Part shown: in pieces, positions 35,839 to 44,822 of the stretch
Layout: the number at the start of each line of letters is the position of its first letter
How positions within the stretch are numbered: position 1 is the stretch's first letter
Origin: a bacterium
GTDB lineage: Bacteria > Electryoneota > Electryoneia > Electryoneales > Electryoneaceae
NCBI GenBank assembly: GCA_020444265.1
Contig: JAHLLH010000009.1
Span: forward strand, 107,881-171,880
Reading direction: 5' to 3'
Length of the DNA stretch: 64,000 nt
Notes under the pieces: model-generated
Told to the model about the DNA's origin: nothing
Database searches by the model: none
Seen by the model: only the letters and a program-made list of their open reading frames with translations
Made by a program: the position numbers and the translations under genes

Positions 35839-37037
35839 TGAGCCGTTTCTCACTGAACAACGTTGGTTTTATCTGGCAGAAAGAGCTGCTCGATATTGTT
35901 CGGGACCGTCGCACGCTGATGTCGATGATTGTCGTGCCGCTGCTATTGATCCCGGTGATGGTGATCGGAGTGGGTGCCCTGATGGCTTCGTCCATCAGCG
36001 ATTTGAAGGAACAGACCTATACAGTTGCCCTGCTGGGTGCCGATGCGGACACCGAGTTGGCAGAGGTCGTTCAAGAGGCCGAGCGAACCCAGTTCCTCGA
36101 TCTCGATTCGGATACGGCGATGGCACGCGAAATGATCGATGCCGGCGATATCCAGGGGGCGGTCTACATTACCAAGGATGGCGTGGGCAAGGCGACGGTT
36201 CGGATGTGGGTTCGTAAAAACCGCGAAACATCCACCTTTGCGATGGATCGTGTCGAGGATCAGTTGGTGGCACATCGCAAAGAGGTGACCCGCCTTCATC
36301 TAGCAGAGCTTGGTGAGCCAGAAGATATCCTGACCCCCTTTGTAATCGAGGAAGAGAACCTCGCCAGCGATGAACAGATGGCGGCCTCGGGATTGGCGTC
36401 TTTTCTGCCCTACATGTTGATCCTGATGACCCTGACCGGGGCAATTTACCCGGCGATTGACATGACGGCTGGGGAGAAAGAACGAGGCACCCTCGAGACT
36501 CTGCTGGCCAGTCCGGCGGGACGGCTTGAAATTGTGCTTGGTAAATATTTCGCCGTGATGACGACCTCGGTGACATCAGCGTTAATTTCGGTTATCTCGA
36601 TGATGGTGATGCTGACGTGGGGTATGGTCTGGCTCGGCGCACAGATGGGCGAGCAGCTCACCTTCCAGATCAGCTTCGGCAACATGATGATTGCTGTGCT
36701 GATGATGCTGCCCCTCGCGGCGCTTTTCTCCTCGCTGCTGATGACCATTGCTGTCTTTGCCAAGAGCACACGCGAAGCGCAGAGCTACATTGTGCCCCTG
36801 AACATGCTGGTGATTCTACCCGCGATGATGTCGATGGTACCCGGCAGCGAAGGCGACCTGCAGCGTGCATGGACTCCGGTGGTGAATGTGTCATTGGTGC
36901 TGAAGGATATTCTTAATGGCAGCCTTGACCCGGCGCAGTTGGGGATCACCCTGCTCTCGACCACGATTTACGCCATCATCGGCATCTTCATCACCACCAA
37001 AGTATTCCAGCGAGAAAACGTGCTGTTTCGTGTGTGA
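35838..37037 (+). CDS. ABC-2 type permease, NatB-like
   Basis: A 399-residue permease. One N-terminal helix (MSMIVVPLLLIPVMVIGVGALM) is followed by a periplasmic domain (about 50-185), then a block of helices from about 190 on, with the ABC-2 signature DMTAGEKERGTLETLLASPAGRLEIVLGKY. This is the layout of NatB, the sodium-export permease partner of NatA. No ATP-binding subunit is encoded next to it, and the upstream YihY gene overlaps it by a TGATG junction. The substrate is unknown. The ATPase may be elsewhere. Confidence 0.87.
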   Translation: MSRFSLNNVGFIWQKELLDIVRDRRTLMSMIVVPLLLIPVMVIGVGALMASSISDLKEQTYTVALLGADADTELAEVVQEAERTQFLDLDSDTAMAREMIDAGDIQGAVYITKDGVGKATVRMWVRKNRETSTFAMDRVEDQLVAHRKEVTRLHLAELGEPEDILTPFVIEEENLASDEQMAASGLASFLPYMLILMTLTGAIYPAIDMTAGEKERGTLETLLASPAGRLEIVLGKYFAVMTTSVTSALISVISMMVMLTWGMVWLGAQMGEQLTFQISFGNMMIAVLMMLPLAALFSSLLMTIAVFAKSTREAQSYIVPLNMLVILPAMMSMVPGSEGDLQRAWTPVVNVSLVLKDILNGSLDPAQLGITLLSTTIYAIIGIFITTKVFQRENVLFRV

Positions 37038-37042
37038 TCCCG

Positions 37043-37416
37043 TTCGGTCAGCTCCTTGCATCTGTTCCGCCAGACCCCGATATGTTCCGTCAGGTCCTTA
37101 GCGCAGCGGAGACCTGACGGTGTAGCACGGGCATCTTGCCCGTGCATCGCGCCTTTGGCGCGAATGGTGTGTCAGATCTGAGGATCTGACACAACTGTGA
37201 AGATGTAGGCATCTGACACAACTATGAAGTGTAGGCGTCTGACACAACGTTGCAGGTTCGGTCAGGTCCTTGTATCTGTTCCGTCATGTCCTTAGCGCAG
37301 CGGAGACCTGACGGTGTAGCACGGGCATCCTGCCCGTGCATCGCGCCAGGGGCGCGAAACCTGTGTCAGATCTTCGGATCTGACACAACTGTGAAGACGT
37401 GGGCATCTGACACAAC
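37043..37416. repeat. Tandem pair of multi-hairpin intergenic repeats
   Basis: Unit A (37043-37222) and unit B (37258-37416) share an ordered series of stems: CCGTCAGGTC/GACCTGACGG (one mismatch, CCGTCATGTC, in unit B), GCACGGGCA/TGCCCGTGC, TCGCGCC/GGCGCGA and TGTGTCAGATC/GATCTGACACA, followed by (G)CATCTGACACAAC. Stems are otherwise identical while loops differ (TTT versus AGG, TGAG versus TTCG), which suggests selection for structure. An extra GCGTCTGACACAAC lies between the units. A partial inverse copy occurs at 48545-48620. The array ends 5 nt before the ribosome-binding site of miaB. Confidence 0.85.
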
Positions 37417-37430
37417 GTAGGGAGGTATTG

Positions 37431-38780
37431 TTGTCCGGTAAAGGGTTTCAGGAGGGGGTTGAGACGGTGCGTGGCGGGGTCTTCATCGAGACCTATGGCT
37501 GCCAGATGAATCTCGTGGATAGCGAGATTGTGATGGCAATGCTCGAGGAACGCGGCTACCAGCGTGTGGACCGTGCCGAGCAGGCCGAGGTCGTGCTGAT
37601 CAACACCTGTGCGATCCGTGAGCATGCCGAGTCGAAAGCGATTTCGAACATCGGACGGTTTGGTGCACTGAAAAAGAGGAATCCGGAGACTCGTATCGGG
37701 GTGCTGGGGTGCCTGTCGAAGCATGCCTCCAGCGAGATTGCCAAGCAGCTTCCCTTCCTGGATTGGGTGATGGGACCGGATGTGTATCGCCGTCTGCCCG
37801 CCCTGCTGCTCGAACCACCACCCGAGGTGCCGTTGATCTTCCCCAAGGGTTCCCCGAACGAGCTCTACGATGACATCCTCCCGGCTCGCCGTGAGGGGAC
37901 CAACGCCTGGGTGACCATCACACGCGGCTGCAACAACCGTTGCACCTACTGTGTCGTCCCGGCGGTCCGTGGCGAGGAACGGCATCGTCCGGTAGAGTCG
38001 ATCCTCCGTGAAGCGCGCGAAGCCGTGGAGGAGGGCTTTGTCCAGATCACCCTGCTCGGGCAAAATGTGAACAGCTATGCCCATGAGGGCACCGATTTTC
38101 CCGACCTGATGGAACAGGTCGCCGCGATCCCTGGACTGAAGCGGCTTCGTTTCATGACCTCGCACCCGAAGGATTGCTCGGACAAACTGCTGGATGTGCT
38201 GGCGAAGGGGTTGCCAGTCTGCCCGGAGTTGCATCTGCCGGTGCAGGCGGGCGGGGACAGCGTGCTGAAACGGATGGGCCGTAAATATACCTCCGACCAC
38301 TACCGTAGTTTGGCAGCGAAGGCACGGGAGAAGGTGCCGGGTCTGCTGCTCTCGACCGATATCATCGTCGGCTTCCCCGGCGAATCGGAGGCGGATTTCC
38401 GTGAGACGGTCCGTCTTGTTGAGGAGATGGAGTACGACAACGCGTTCGTTTACAAGTACTCGGAACGGCCCAACACTCCGGCGGCGAAGCTGGAGGATGA
38501 TGTGCCGGACGGCGAGAAGGTGCGTCGCCTGATGGAGCTGAACGACATCATTCAGGCTTCTGGCCAGCGGAATCGCTTGAGGCAGGTTGGGCAGGTTCAC
38601 CCGGTTCTGGTCGAGGGCCCCTCGCCAAAGAAACCGGAGGAGGCCATTGGGCGTACACCATCTGGGCACATGATTGTTTTCCCGGGCACGCCGGAGTTTG
38701 GAAGTGAACTATGGGTTCGAGTCAAAAAACTCTCCGGCATGACCCTTCGTGGCGAAATAGTGGACAAACCGTCCTCATGA
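37431..38780 (+). CDS. miaB: tRNA-2-methylthio-N6-dimethylallyladenosine synthase
   Basis: A 449-residue radical SAM methylthiotransferase that adds the 2-methylthio group to i6A37 of tRNA. The UPF0004 domain holds three cluster cysteines (ETYGCQMN, INTCAIRE, VLGCLSKH). The radical SAM motif is RGCNNRCTYCVVPAVRGEE, and a C-terminal TRAM domain ends the protein (HPVLVEGPSP...MTLRGEIVD). GGAGG precedes two adjacent TTG codons; 37431 has the better spacing. GTG 37467, with GGAGGGGG upstream, is an alternative start. It directly follows the repeat array. Confidence 0.95.
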   Translation: MSGKGFQEGVETVRGGVFIETYGCQMNLVDSEIVMAMLEERGYQRVDRAEQAEVVLINTCAIREHAESKAISNIGRFGALKKRNPETRIGVLGCLSKHASSEIAKQLPFLDWVMGPDVYRRLPALLLEPPPEVPLIFPKGSPNELYDDILPARREGTNAWVTITRGCNNRCTYCVVPAVRGEERHRPVESILREAREAVEEGFVQITLLGQNVNSYAHEGTDFPDLMEQVAAIPGLKRLRFMTSHPKDCSDKLLDVLAKGLPVCPELHLPVQAGGDSVLKRMGRKYTSDHYRSLAAKAREKVPGLLLSTDIIVGFPGESEADFRETVRLVEEMEYDNAFVYKYSERPNTPAAKLEDDVPDGEKVRRLMELNDIIQASGQRNRLRQVGQVHPVLVEGPSPKKPEEAIGRTPSGHMIVFPGTPEFGSELWVRVKKLSGMTLRGEIVDKPSS

Positions 38781-38826
38781 GTGGATATTAGGGGATCAGG
38801 CAACATCCCTGGAATACGAGGCTTTT

Positions 38827-39270
38827 ATGTGGATTGTTCGTTGGATCGTTCTGCTGGTCATCATTGTGATCGTGCTGGGTTTCTCGCTTCAGAACCAGGG
38901 TGAGACGGTTAATGTTCACCTGCTGAACTGGGAATCCGGTCCCGTGCCGCTTTACTTGGCCCTCTTCATCTCCTTCGGATTTGGGATGGTCTCGTTCCTG
39001 CTGATCGCGGTCTTCCAGCAGCTCCAGACCCTCGCCGATTTATCCCGCGAAAAACGGGGTCGCAAAAAGGCTGAGAAGGAGCTGGAAGAAGTAAACGAGA
39101 AGATCGAAACTCTCGAGGGTGAGGTCGAACGTGCCGACAAGGAAATCGCACGGCTTCAGCGTGAGTCGGAAGTCCTGCGGGACGAAGCGGAGTCCCTTCG
39201 AAAAGGGCTGCCCTCCGGTGAAACAGCGGCGAAATCCGAGACGAATGAGGGCGATGAAGAGAACCACTAA
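38827..39270 (+). CDS. LapA family membrane protein
   Basis: A 147-residue inner-membrane protein. Two helices (about 4-22 and 42-63) with FSLQNQGETVNVHLLNWE between them match the DUF1049/LapA domain, linked in enterobacteria to LPS assembly control. The cytoplasmic part (about 70-130) is a strong charged coiled coil (KKAEKELEEVNEKIETLEGE). It sits 46 nt after miaB and is ended by a terminator shared with the convergent envelope operon. A role in envelope assembly is inferred from family only. Confidence 0.85.
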   Translation: MWIVRWIVLLVIIVIVLGFSLQNQGETVNVHLLNWESGPVPLYLALFISFGFGMVSFLLIAVFQQLQTLADLSREKRGRKKAEKELEEVNEKIETLEGEVERADKEIARLQRESEVLRDEAESLRKGLPSGETAAKSETNEGDEENH

Positions 39271-39295
39271 TCGTCTTGTTTGCCGATGAAATGAT

Positions 39296-39328
39296 AAGGC
39301 CTGAACGTAAACACGTTCAGGCCTTTTT
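39296..39328. terminator. Terminator between lapA and the convergent operon
   Basis: A perfect 13-bp stem AAGGCCTGAACGT / ACGTTCAGGCCTT with loop AAAC is followed by TTTCTT on the plus strand. Confidence 0.88.
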
Positions 39329-39348
39329 CTTGAATGGGAGATCGAACA

Positions 39349-41067
39349 CTACCCGACCCGCCAAGCCATATGCAAACGGTCGGTGGCGAGGATGTCGAAG
39401 GTGCCACCGGCGGCGGATAGGTAGCGCATCGGGCTGGTGGTGATGAGGCCGTGGATAGGTTCGTAGAGCAAGTCCACGGGACGGTCGAACCGGACGGTCC
39501 AGTTCGGCCAGTAACCGCCCTCGAAACTGATTTCACGCACCCGCCGTTCCTCGAGAACGTGTGTCAAGAGACGACGGTTCTTGTCGACGATGATCTCGCC
39601 ATACATCCCACCCGGCCAGATCATCGGTAGCCGGTGCAGCACCTTGCCCTCGACCATCGTCTCGACGGTCAACGCTCCATCCTTCATCTCGATTTCACGA
39701 CGGTATTTCACCGGGGCGGAGGCACGTGCCGCTGCCAGCTTCGGCGGAGGCGCGAGTCGAGTTCCAGTGCCTGACTTCCTACCGTGAAGTCGGGGAAAAC
39801 CCTTTCGACGAGGGGAACGTTCTGTCCCGGGAATCGGCAGCGAATAAAGCTCGCCTTCGATGGTCCATGGTGTTCCCGGAATCACCTTGAACTTTCCGGC
39901 GTAGGAGGGGTGGCGCAAGCGATTTCCTTCGATAAGCCAAGGCCCTTCGCGCAGCGCCAGTCCAGTTGGTGAACCAAACAGCCGTGTTGAGTCAGTTGGA
40001 TGGTGATGCATCCAGCCCAGGGTGCCGCCCATTCCGAGACGGAGACTCCACTCGTCCAGCTGGATTCGCCCGCAACCATTGTTGAGTATCGGGAAGCTTG
40101 AATCACTTTCCGCCCTGATGATAGTCTCCCCCGGATCGTACAGATGCGCATAGAGGTGCAGATAGCTCATCGGCGTCAGCCAGGGGACATCGGGATCAAG
40201 CAGCGCGTTATAAAGCTGCTCGGAAAAGGCATGTTTCAGCAGGCTTGCAACTCGTGCGGACACATCGATCCGGTCAGCAGTTGCACAATACCCGGTGAGG
40301 ATGGGGAGGGAGGCGAGCGATGATTCCGCGCCACCTCCGAAGAGTCCGCCGGGAGTGGTTGAAAGCAGGCTTCGTCGTGCGATACGACCATATAGTTCGT
40401 CCGTCTCGCTCGATCGCTCCGCTTCACCGAGCACCAGGTAGGCAAAGGTAAGCGCGAGTGCCCCGGCATCCTGCGGGTGTTTCTCCGGGTTGGCAAGACT
40501 CTCGCGCAGCAGCCTTTCCCCCTCGCGTCGCAGAGCCCGAGATGTGGCATGGATCGCAGGGCTTTCCAGGTACTCAGCGGCAGCATGCAGCGCCGCAGCT
40601 CGAAGCGGCCGTGTTTCCGGTCCGGGGGGAATGGGTGCGGAGGATAGGTACCGGGCTGCTTTTCGCAATCCTTTCTGCGCCCGGTTTGCCGTGTTTGAGG
40701 GAATCCTGTCCTTGAGCAGGAGGGCGGTACGTGCCACGGCAAACAAGCCATAGGCAGTCGCCTGGGTGTCGAGGACACCGTTTGGCTGGGTACGGATCGC
40801 ACCGGATCGATGCTGTTGGCGCAGCCATTGATCCATCGCGTGAATAGCAGTGCGAACCAACTCTTCACGTGAATGACCCTCTGGGATAGCGAGGCTATGC
40901 TCGGCTGCCAATGCTAAGGTCAGGCAGGCTTCCTGGTAACGCGGATTGACGAACCCGGTTCGTTTGTATTCAGGATCGAGTATACCCACGACACCGGCAC
41001 GCTGCTCACGGTTCAGCGCACGGCGCAGGTAATCCTGTACGAGTGTATCGGTCGGGAAGTCACTCAC
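39349..41067 (-). CDS. Unknown protein with alpha/alpha-barrel-like N-terminus and beta-rich C-terminus
   Basis: A 572-residue protein without a signal peptide. The first 330 residues are helical with regular Ala/Leu repeats (YQEACLTLALAAEHSLAIP, AAARYLSSAP), like an alpha/alpha toroid. The rest is beta-rich with WMHHHPTDSTRLFG, LREGPWLIEGNRLRHP and RFDRPVDLLYEPIHGL. This two-part build recalls heparinase II/III and other polysaccharide lyases, but no catalytic signature is secure. The GTG start at 41067 overlaps the murJ stop in GTGA, so it is the last gene of the envelope operon. A glycan-related role is inferred from position. Confidence 0.6.
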   Translation of the reverse strand: MSDFPTDTLVQDYLRRALNREQRAGVVGILDPEYKRTGFVNPRYQEACLTLALAAEHSLAIPEGHSREELVRTAIHAMDQWLRQQHRSGAIRTQPNGVLDTQATAYGLFAVARTALLLKDRIPSNTANRAQKGLRKAARYLSSAPIPPGPETRPLRAAALHAAAEYLESPAIHATSRALRREGERLLRESLANPEKHPQDAGALALTFAYLVLGEAERSSETDELYGRIARRSLLSTTPGGLFGGGAESSLASLPILTGYCATADRIDVSARVASLLKHAFSEQLYNALLDPDVPWLTPMSYLHLYAHLYDPGETIIRAESDSSFPILNNGCGRIQLDEWSLRLGMGGTLGWMHHHPTDSTRLFGSPTGLALREGPWLIEGNRLRHPSYAGKFKVIPGTPWTIEGELYSLPIPGTERSPRRKGFPRLHGRKSGTGTRLAPPPKLAAARASAPVKYRREIEMKDGALTVETMVEGKVLHRLPMIWPGGMYGEIIVDKNRRLLTHVLEERRVREISFEGGYWPNWTVRFDRPVDLLYEPIHGLITTSPMRYLSAAGGTFDILATDRLHMAWRVG

Positions 41068-42650
41068 TTCTTCACCACCCTCAAAAGAATCGATCCCAGT
41101 CGTCTCATGTTCTCTTTCCCGTGCGGGAAGAGGAAACTTGCCCCGATCCATGCTGGCAGCAAGATGCCGACAATGGTCAGCAGATGGACAAGTGGGGTCA
41201 TAGTGTCCGGCAGGCCGGACATAAGAAGCCAAAGCGCTCCCGCCCAGCCGAACCAGAGGAGAATCCGTCCCAGTGCAGCAGATCCAACCTGAAGCTTGAG
41301 GAAGGGGAGCATGCTGAGGATCAAGATAAACTGAGAAACCCCCAGTGAAACCGAAACTCCGACAATGCCATAATGCTGTGCGAGCTGCCAGGCGAGCAAA
41401 ATATTCATAATTGCCAGTGAGATGCCGAATGGCAAAAGCATGTTGGATCGTTCCTGCGCGATCAGGACACGGTTGGTCACCGGGTGGAAAACGGTGGTCC
41501 AGATGCTCGGTGCCGCACCCATCAGGGCAGCGCTGGTCAGAGCTACAGCATGATCGTCGAATGCACCATACCCATAAATCAGCAGGACGATGGACTTGGC
41601 GCCGGTTAGACAGATGACCACTAGTGGCATCATCAACCAGAGGGAAAAGTCGAGCAGGAAGAGGTAGTGCCTGCGAAAATCAGTATCGTTTTTTGTCTCG
41701 GCCAGCTCGCTGAAATGGGGGAGTACCATGGCTGTCAGCGTCCGACCAATCGTCCACTTCGGCGTTTCTGTGATGAACCGTGCGAAATAGAGTGCGGCAA
41801 TCGCGCCCACGGCAAATTCGGAAACGAATCGTCGATCTAGAAAAAGTCGCAGTTGGTTCGACAGTCCAACGATGAGCAAGGGGGCAAACAGCAGAGAAAA
41901 GCGTCGCATCACAACCCAGGTACGGTGCCGTGCAACACGAGCTTGCTCATGCATCCACCAGGTTTTCGCGTCGATCGAAAGCACGCCAACAACAAAAACA
42001 ACACTGACCCAGTACGATATCGGGATCAGTTGTAGCGGAAGGTGTCCCAGTCCGATCAGGACAATGGCAGCAATCTGAAAAGCGTTCATTACCATTGTGC
42101 CGTAACCGATTAGACGATAGCGCTTGACACTCATCAGCAGGCATGTGAGCATGCTTTCCGCGACAAAGATCAGGCTGGCCGGAGCAATCCAGCGCAGCAT
42201 CATGGACATCAGCTCGATATCGTCGGGAGAATAATCAGGAGCCTGTAACCGTGCGATGGCATCTCCTGCCAGCATCAGCACCAGCATCAGCACCAAGGAT
42301 GTGAGCAACGATAACCAACCTATCAGGCGAAACAGCAGGGCACGACTGCGCAGAGCTCCACGAATACGCCACCTGGTCAGCAGCGGCACCAGTGACATCT
42401 GGACTGTTTGCCCTGCAAACGTAAGTGTGATGGAGCGGACAAAATCGACTGAGACACGGTAGGCATCGGAAATGATTCCTGCACCGAAGAAAAAAGCGAC
42501 CAGCCACTCCCGCAGGAAGCCCATCAGTTTCCCGCCTGATGCCAGGATTGTGATCAGGATGCCTTCTTTTGCAAGACGGACAGTCTCACCTCTTTTGGAT
42601 TCTGTCTGGTTCGGGGGGAGTGGAGGGATCGAGGGTTTCTGGCTTGTCAT
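41064..42650 (-). CDS. murJ: Lipid II flippase MurJ / MviN family
   Basis: A 528-residue polytopic MOP-superfamily membrane protein with about 13-14 helices. Signs of the MviN/MurJ family are GKLMGFLREWLVAFFFGAG near the N-terminus and later GAAPSIWTTVFHPVTNRVLIAQ. MurJ flips lipid-linked cell-wall precursors across the inner membrane. Because it follows a glycosyltransferase gene, a polysaccharide-repeat flippase role (Wzx-like) is an alternative. The ATG at 42650 overlaps the upstream stop (ATGA); the longer ORF to 42776 is only read-through into that gene. Confidence 0.8.
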   Translation of the reverse strand: MTSQKPSIPPLPPNQTESKRGETVRLAKEGILITILASGGKLMGFLREWLVAFFFGAGIISDAYRVSVDFVRSITLTFAGQTVQMSLVPLLTRWRIRGALRSRALLFRLIGWLSLLTSLVLMLVLMLAGDAIARLQAPDYSPDDIELMSMMLRWIAPASLIFVAESMLTCLLMSVKRYRLIGYGTMVMNAFQIAAIVLIGLGHLPLQLIPISYWVSVVFVVGVLSIDAKTWWMHEQARVARHRTWVVMRRFSLLFAPLLIVGLSNQLRLFLDRRFVSEFAVGAIAALYFARFITETPKWTIGRTLTAMVLPHFSELAETKNDTDFRRHYLFLLDFSLWLMMPLVVICLTGAKSIVLLIYGYGAFDDHAVALTSAALMGAAPSIWTTVFHPVTNRVLIAQERSNMLLPFGISLAIMNILLAWQLAQHYGIVGVSVSLGVSQFILILSMLPFLKLQVGSAALGRILLWFGWAGALWLLMSGLPDTMTPLVHLLTIVGILLPAWIGASFLFPHGKENMRRLGSILLRVVKK

Positions 42651-43732
42651 GCGGCCCCCGTCTGGTCCAACATTTCGACAGCGGCCTGCATCACCTGGTC
42701 CGGTTCGAGCTGACGCATGCAGTTGTGATGGCCCAGCGGGCAGGCTTCGCCACCGTGGATGGCGCAGGGACGGCAATCGAGATCAAGACCGATGACACGG
42801 TCGTTGGGGCCAGTCGGCGCGAAGCCAAACTCGGGAACAGTAGGCCCAAAGATCGCGAGAACAGGGATTTCGACCCCTACCCCGAGGTGCAGCGGGGCTG
42901 TATCTCCAGTAATCAGCAATCGTGCAAGACGCAACAGCTCGGCGCTACCCGGAACATCCAGCAGACCAGCGGCACTGACCACACCATCACCGGCCTTGCT
43001 CGCGATGTCTCCGCACAAATCCTTATCATCCGGACCACCAACAAGCACAACCGGGAGTCCTTGCTCGCTATAGAGCTGCTGAGCAAGCTTTGTCCAATAG
43101 ATCCACGGCCACCGTTTTGTTGCCCAGACGCTTCCCGGCGCCATTGCGACAAAAGGTTTGCCTTCGAGTCCAACGTTGGCCAACCACTCCTGAACGGCAC
43201 CCCTTTTTGGTTCTTGAACCGGAAGTCTTGGCTTGGTTACAGCCTTCTCGACATTCCCCAGCAGGGCGAGGATTCGCGCCGTCTCATGCTGGTCTTCGCT
43301 GCGCTCCACCTGTTTGGTATACATGAACGCGCCCGGTGTGCCCTGGTACCCGATGCGTTCAGTAATACCTGCCAGCGCCAGAATCAACGCTGTCCGGAAG
43401 GAACGATGTGGGGTGTAGGCAAGGCTGAACTTCAAGGCTCGGAGGGCGCGAACCATCTTGATCATGCCGCGCAGAGATCGTCCACCCCCACGTTTGTCGT
43501 ACACGAGAACTTCATCTACGGTAGGATGATTGTCGAGAAGCGAACGAGTCGAGGGAATAGCAACAACAGCGAGGAAGCTGTCAGGATAGAGGCTGCGGAT
43601 TGAGTCGATCAGGGGAAGGGTGAGGACCAGGTCACCGAGGAACGCTGTCTGGAAGACCAGGATACGAGGAGGGTGCAAGCCTGTGCCCTTGGACGCTTGA
43701 CGGTCCACGGCTGTCTGATCCGAGGTACTCAA
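42647..43732 (-). CDS. Glycosyltransferase family 9, LPS heptosyltransferase-like
   Basis: A 361-residue GT9 enzyme. The N-terminal Rossmann half begins ILVFQTAFLGDLVLTLPLI and includes HRSFRTALILALAGI; the C-terminal half has VAMAPGSVWATKRWPWIYW, VVLVGGPDDKDLC and LLITGDTAPLHLGVGVEIPVLAIFGPT for nucleotide-sugar binding. These are typical of WaaF/heptosyltransferase II in the LPS inner core. The TTG start at 43732 has GGTGAGGTAG upstream and lies 4 nt after the TsaC-phosphatase stop. Its surroundings (lptE, murJ) support an LPS role. The exact acceptor is not known. Confidence 0.88.
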   Translation of the reverse strand: MSTSDQTAVDRQASKGTGLHPPRILVFQTAFLGDLVLTLPLIDSIRSLYPDSFLAVVAIPSTRSLLDNHPTVDEVLVYDKRGGGRSLRGMIKMVRALRALKFSLAYTPHRSFRTALILALAGITERIGYQGTPGAFMYTKQVERSEDQHETARILALLGNVEKAVTKPRLPVQEPKRGAVQEWLANVGLEGKPFVAMAPGSVWATKRWPWIYWTKLAQQLYSEQGLPVVLVGGPDDKDLCGDIASKAGDGVVSAAGLLDVPGSAELLRLARLLITGDTAPLHLGVGVEIPVLAIFGPTVPEFGFAPTGPNDRVIGLDLDCRPCAIHGGEACPLGHHNCMRQLEPDQVMQAAVEMLDQTGAA

Positions 43733-43736
43733 GTAG

Positions 43737-44822
43737 CTACCTCACCAATTTCAGCAAATGGGGTACCATCCGGTCCACCTCCTGCTCGATCCGGTTGCGC
43801 ACCTCACGGTATCGTTCAATTCCATGCCCAATCGGGTCAGGAATATCCTCATGCGAGTCAAATTCGGAATGCGGATAGGCAGTAAAAAGGAAAACCTTCC
43901 CATTATCGCTGGTGAAACGGCTGTCCACTTCACCGATCTGATCGGAGGTCATTGGCAGAACCAGGTGAGACCAATCGACCAGATCATCATCCAGCGGACG
44001 GCTTCTGTGGTTGGAGATATCAATGTCTCTCTCACGCATCACTTCGACCGCTGACAGGCTGGCTCGTAACCCCTCTTCGGTGGTCGTTCCGGCGCTACGT
44101 ACAACATATTTACCCGGGGCTTTACGGTCGAGACGGTCCCGTAACAACCCTTCTGCCATCGGGCTTCGGCAGCTGTTCCCTGTGCAGACAACAAGGATGT
44201 GGATGTGGTCGCTTTCCACTCCTGTGAGGGGACGGTTACGCAAAATTTCCGCACCGTCCGCTGTCCACCGTTTCACTTCTGATGGACGGCCTGGTAAAGC
44301 ATCCGACTGGTAAACAATGCCGTCCACTTCTTTCAAAAGATCCGGGTCGAGTTGGTCACGTGATAAGGCTGGGGGCTGGCCATGACGGTTGGCACTGGTT
44401 GAGACAACGAGATCGTCCAGCGCGGCACAAATGGAGCGCAAGAACTGGTGATTCGGGATGCGGATGCCGATGGTTCCATCCTGACCGGTAACCGGCCTCG
44501 GTGCTCCAGGTTGTGCGGGCAAAACCCAGGTCACCGCACCGGGCCAGCTTTCAAGGATCCTGCGACGTGATTCCCCTTCGGGGAGCTGAACAAATCGCCC
44601 CAGACCGACCACCGTGTTGAAGAGGTTGGAGAGAGGACGGTCCCAGTCGAGCCCTTTAATGGCGCGGATCTTTTTCACCGCACTCGCGTGACGGCTTAGC
44701 GCATGCAGGCCGTACACGGTATCGGTTGGGAGAATAAGAACCTCACCGCGTTCGAGACGACGGATAATGTCGATCACCACACTCGGCGGGGCTTCCCCGG
44801 CTCGTAATTCAGCGATTACCAT
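43737..44822 (-). CDS. Fusion of TsaC/Sua5-type threonylcarbamoyl-AMP synthase and low-molecular-weight protein phosphatase
   Basis: A 361-residue two-domain protein. Residues 1-200 are YrdC/Sua5-like (LPTDTVYGLHALSRHASAVKKI, STSANRHGQPP, GRPSEVKRW), which make threonylcarbamoyl-AMP for tRNA t6A. The usual KGRP element reads KGLD, a deviation at a substrate-binding position. Residues 205-361 are a low-molecular-weight phosphatase with the P-loop VVCTGNSCRSPMAEGLL (Cys about 213, Arg about 219) and the acid loop DPIGHG. The two functions are neighbouring genes (ywlC, ywlE) in Firmicutes; here they form one chain. The ATG overlaps the lptE stop by 7 nt. Confidence 0.88.
   Translation of the reverse strand: MVIAELRAGEAPPSVVIDIIRRLERGEVLILPTDTVYGLHALSRHASAVKKIRAIKGLDWDRPLSNLFNTVVGLGRFVQLPEGESRRRILESWPGAVTWVLPAQPGAPRPVTGQDGTIGIRIPNHQFLRSICAALDDLVVSTSANRHGQPPALSRDQLDPDLLKEVDGIVYQSDALPGRPSEVKRWTADGAEILRNRPLTGVESDHIHILVVCTGNSCRSPMAEGLLRDRLDRKAPGKYVVRSAGTTTEEGLRASLSAVEVMRERDIDISNHRSRPLDDDLVDWSHLVLPMTSDQIGEVDSRFTSDNGKVFLFTAYPHSEFDSHEDIPDPIGHGIERYREVRNRIEQEVDRMVPHLLKLVR

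Noticed and set aside
37043-37416. Possible CRISPR array
   Set aside because: Repeats are 160-180-bp structured units with only two copies and no regular spacers, and no cas genes are present.
37284-38669. Minus-strand ORF of 461 aa opposite miaB
   Set aside because: Antisense shadow of miaB; His/Leu/Arg-rich composition without motifs.
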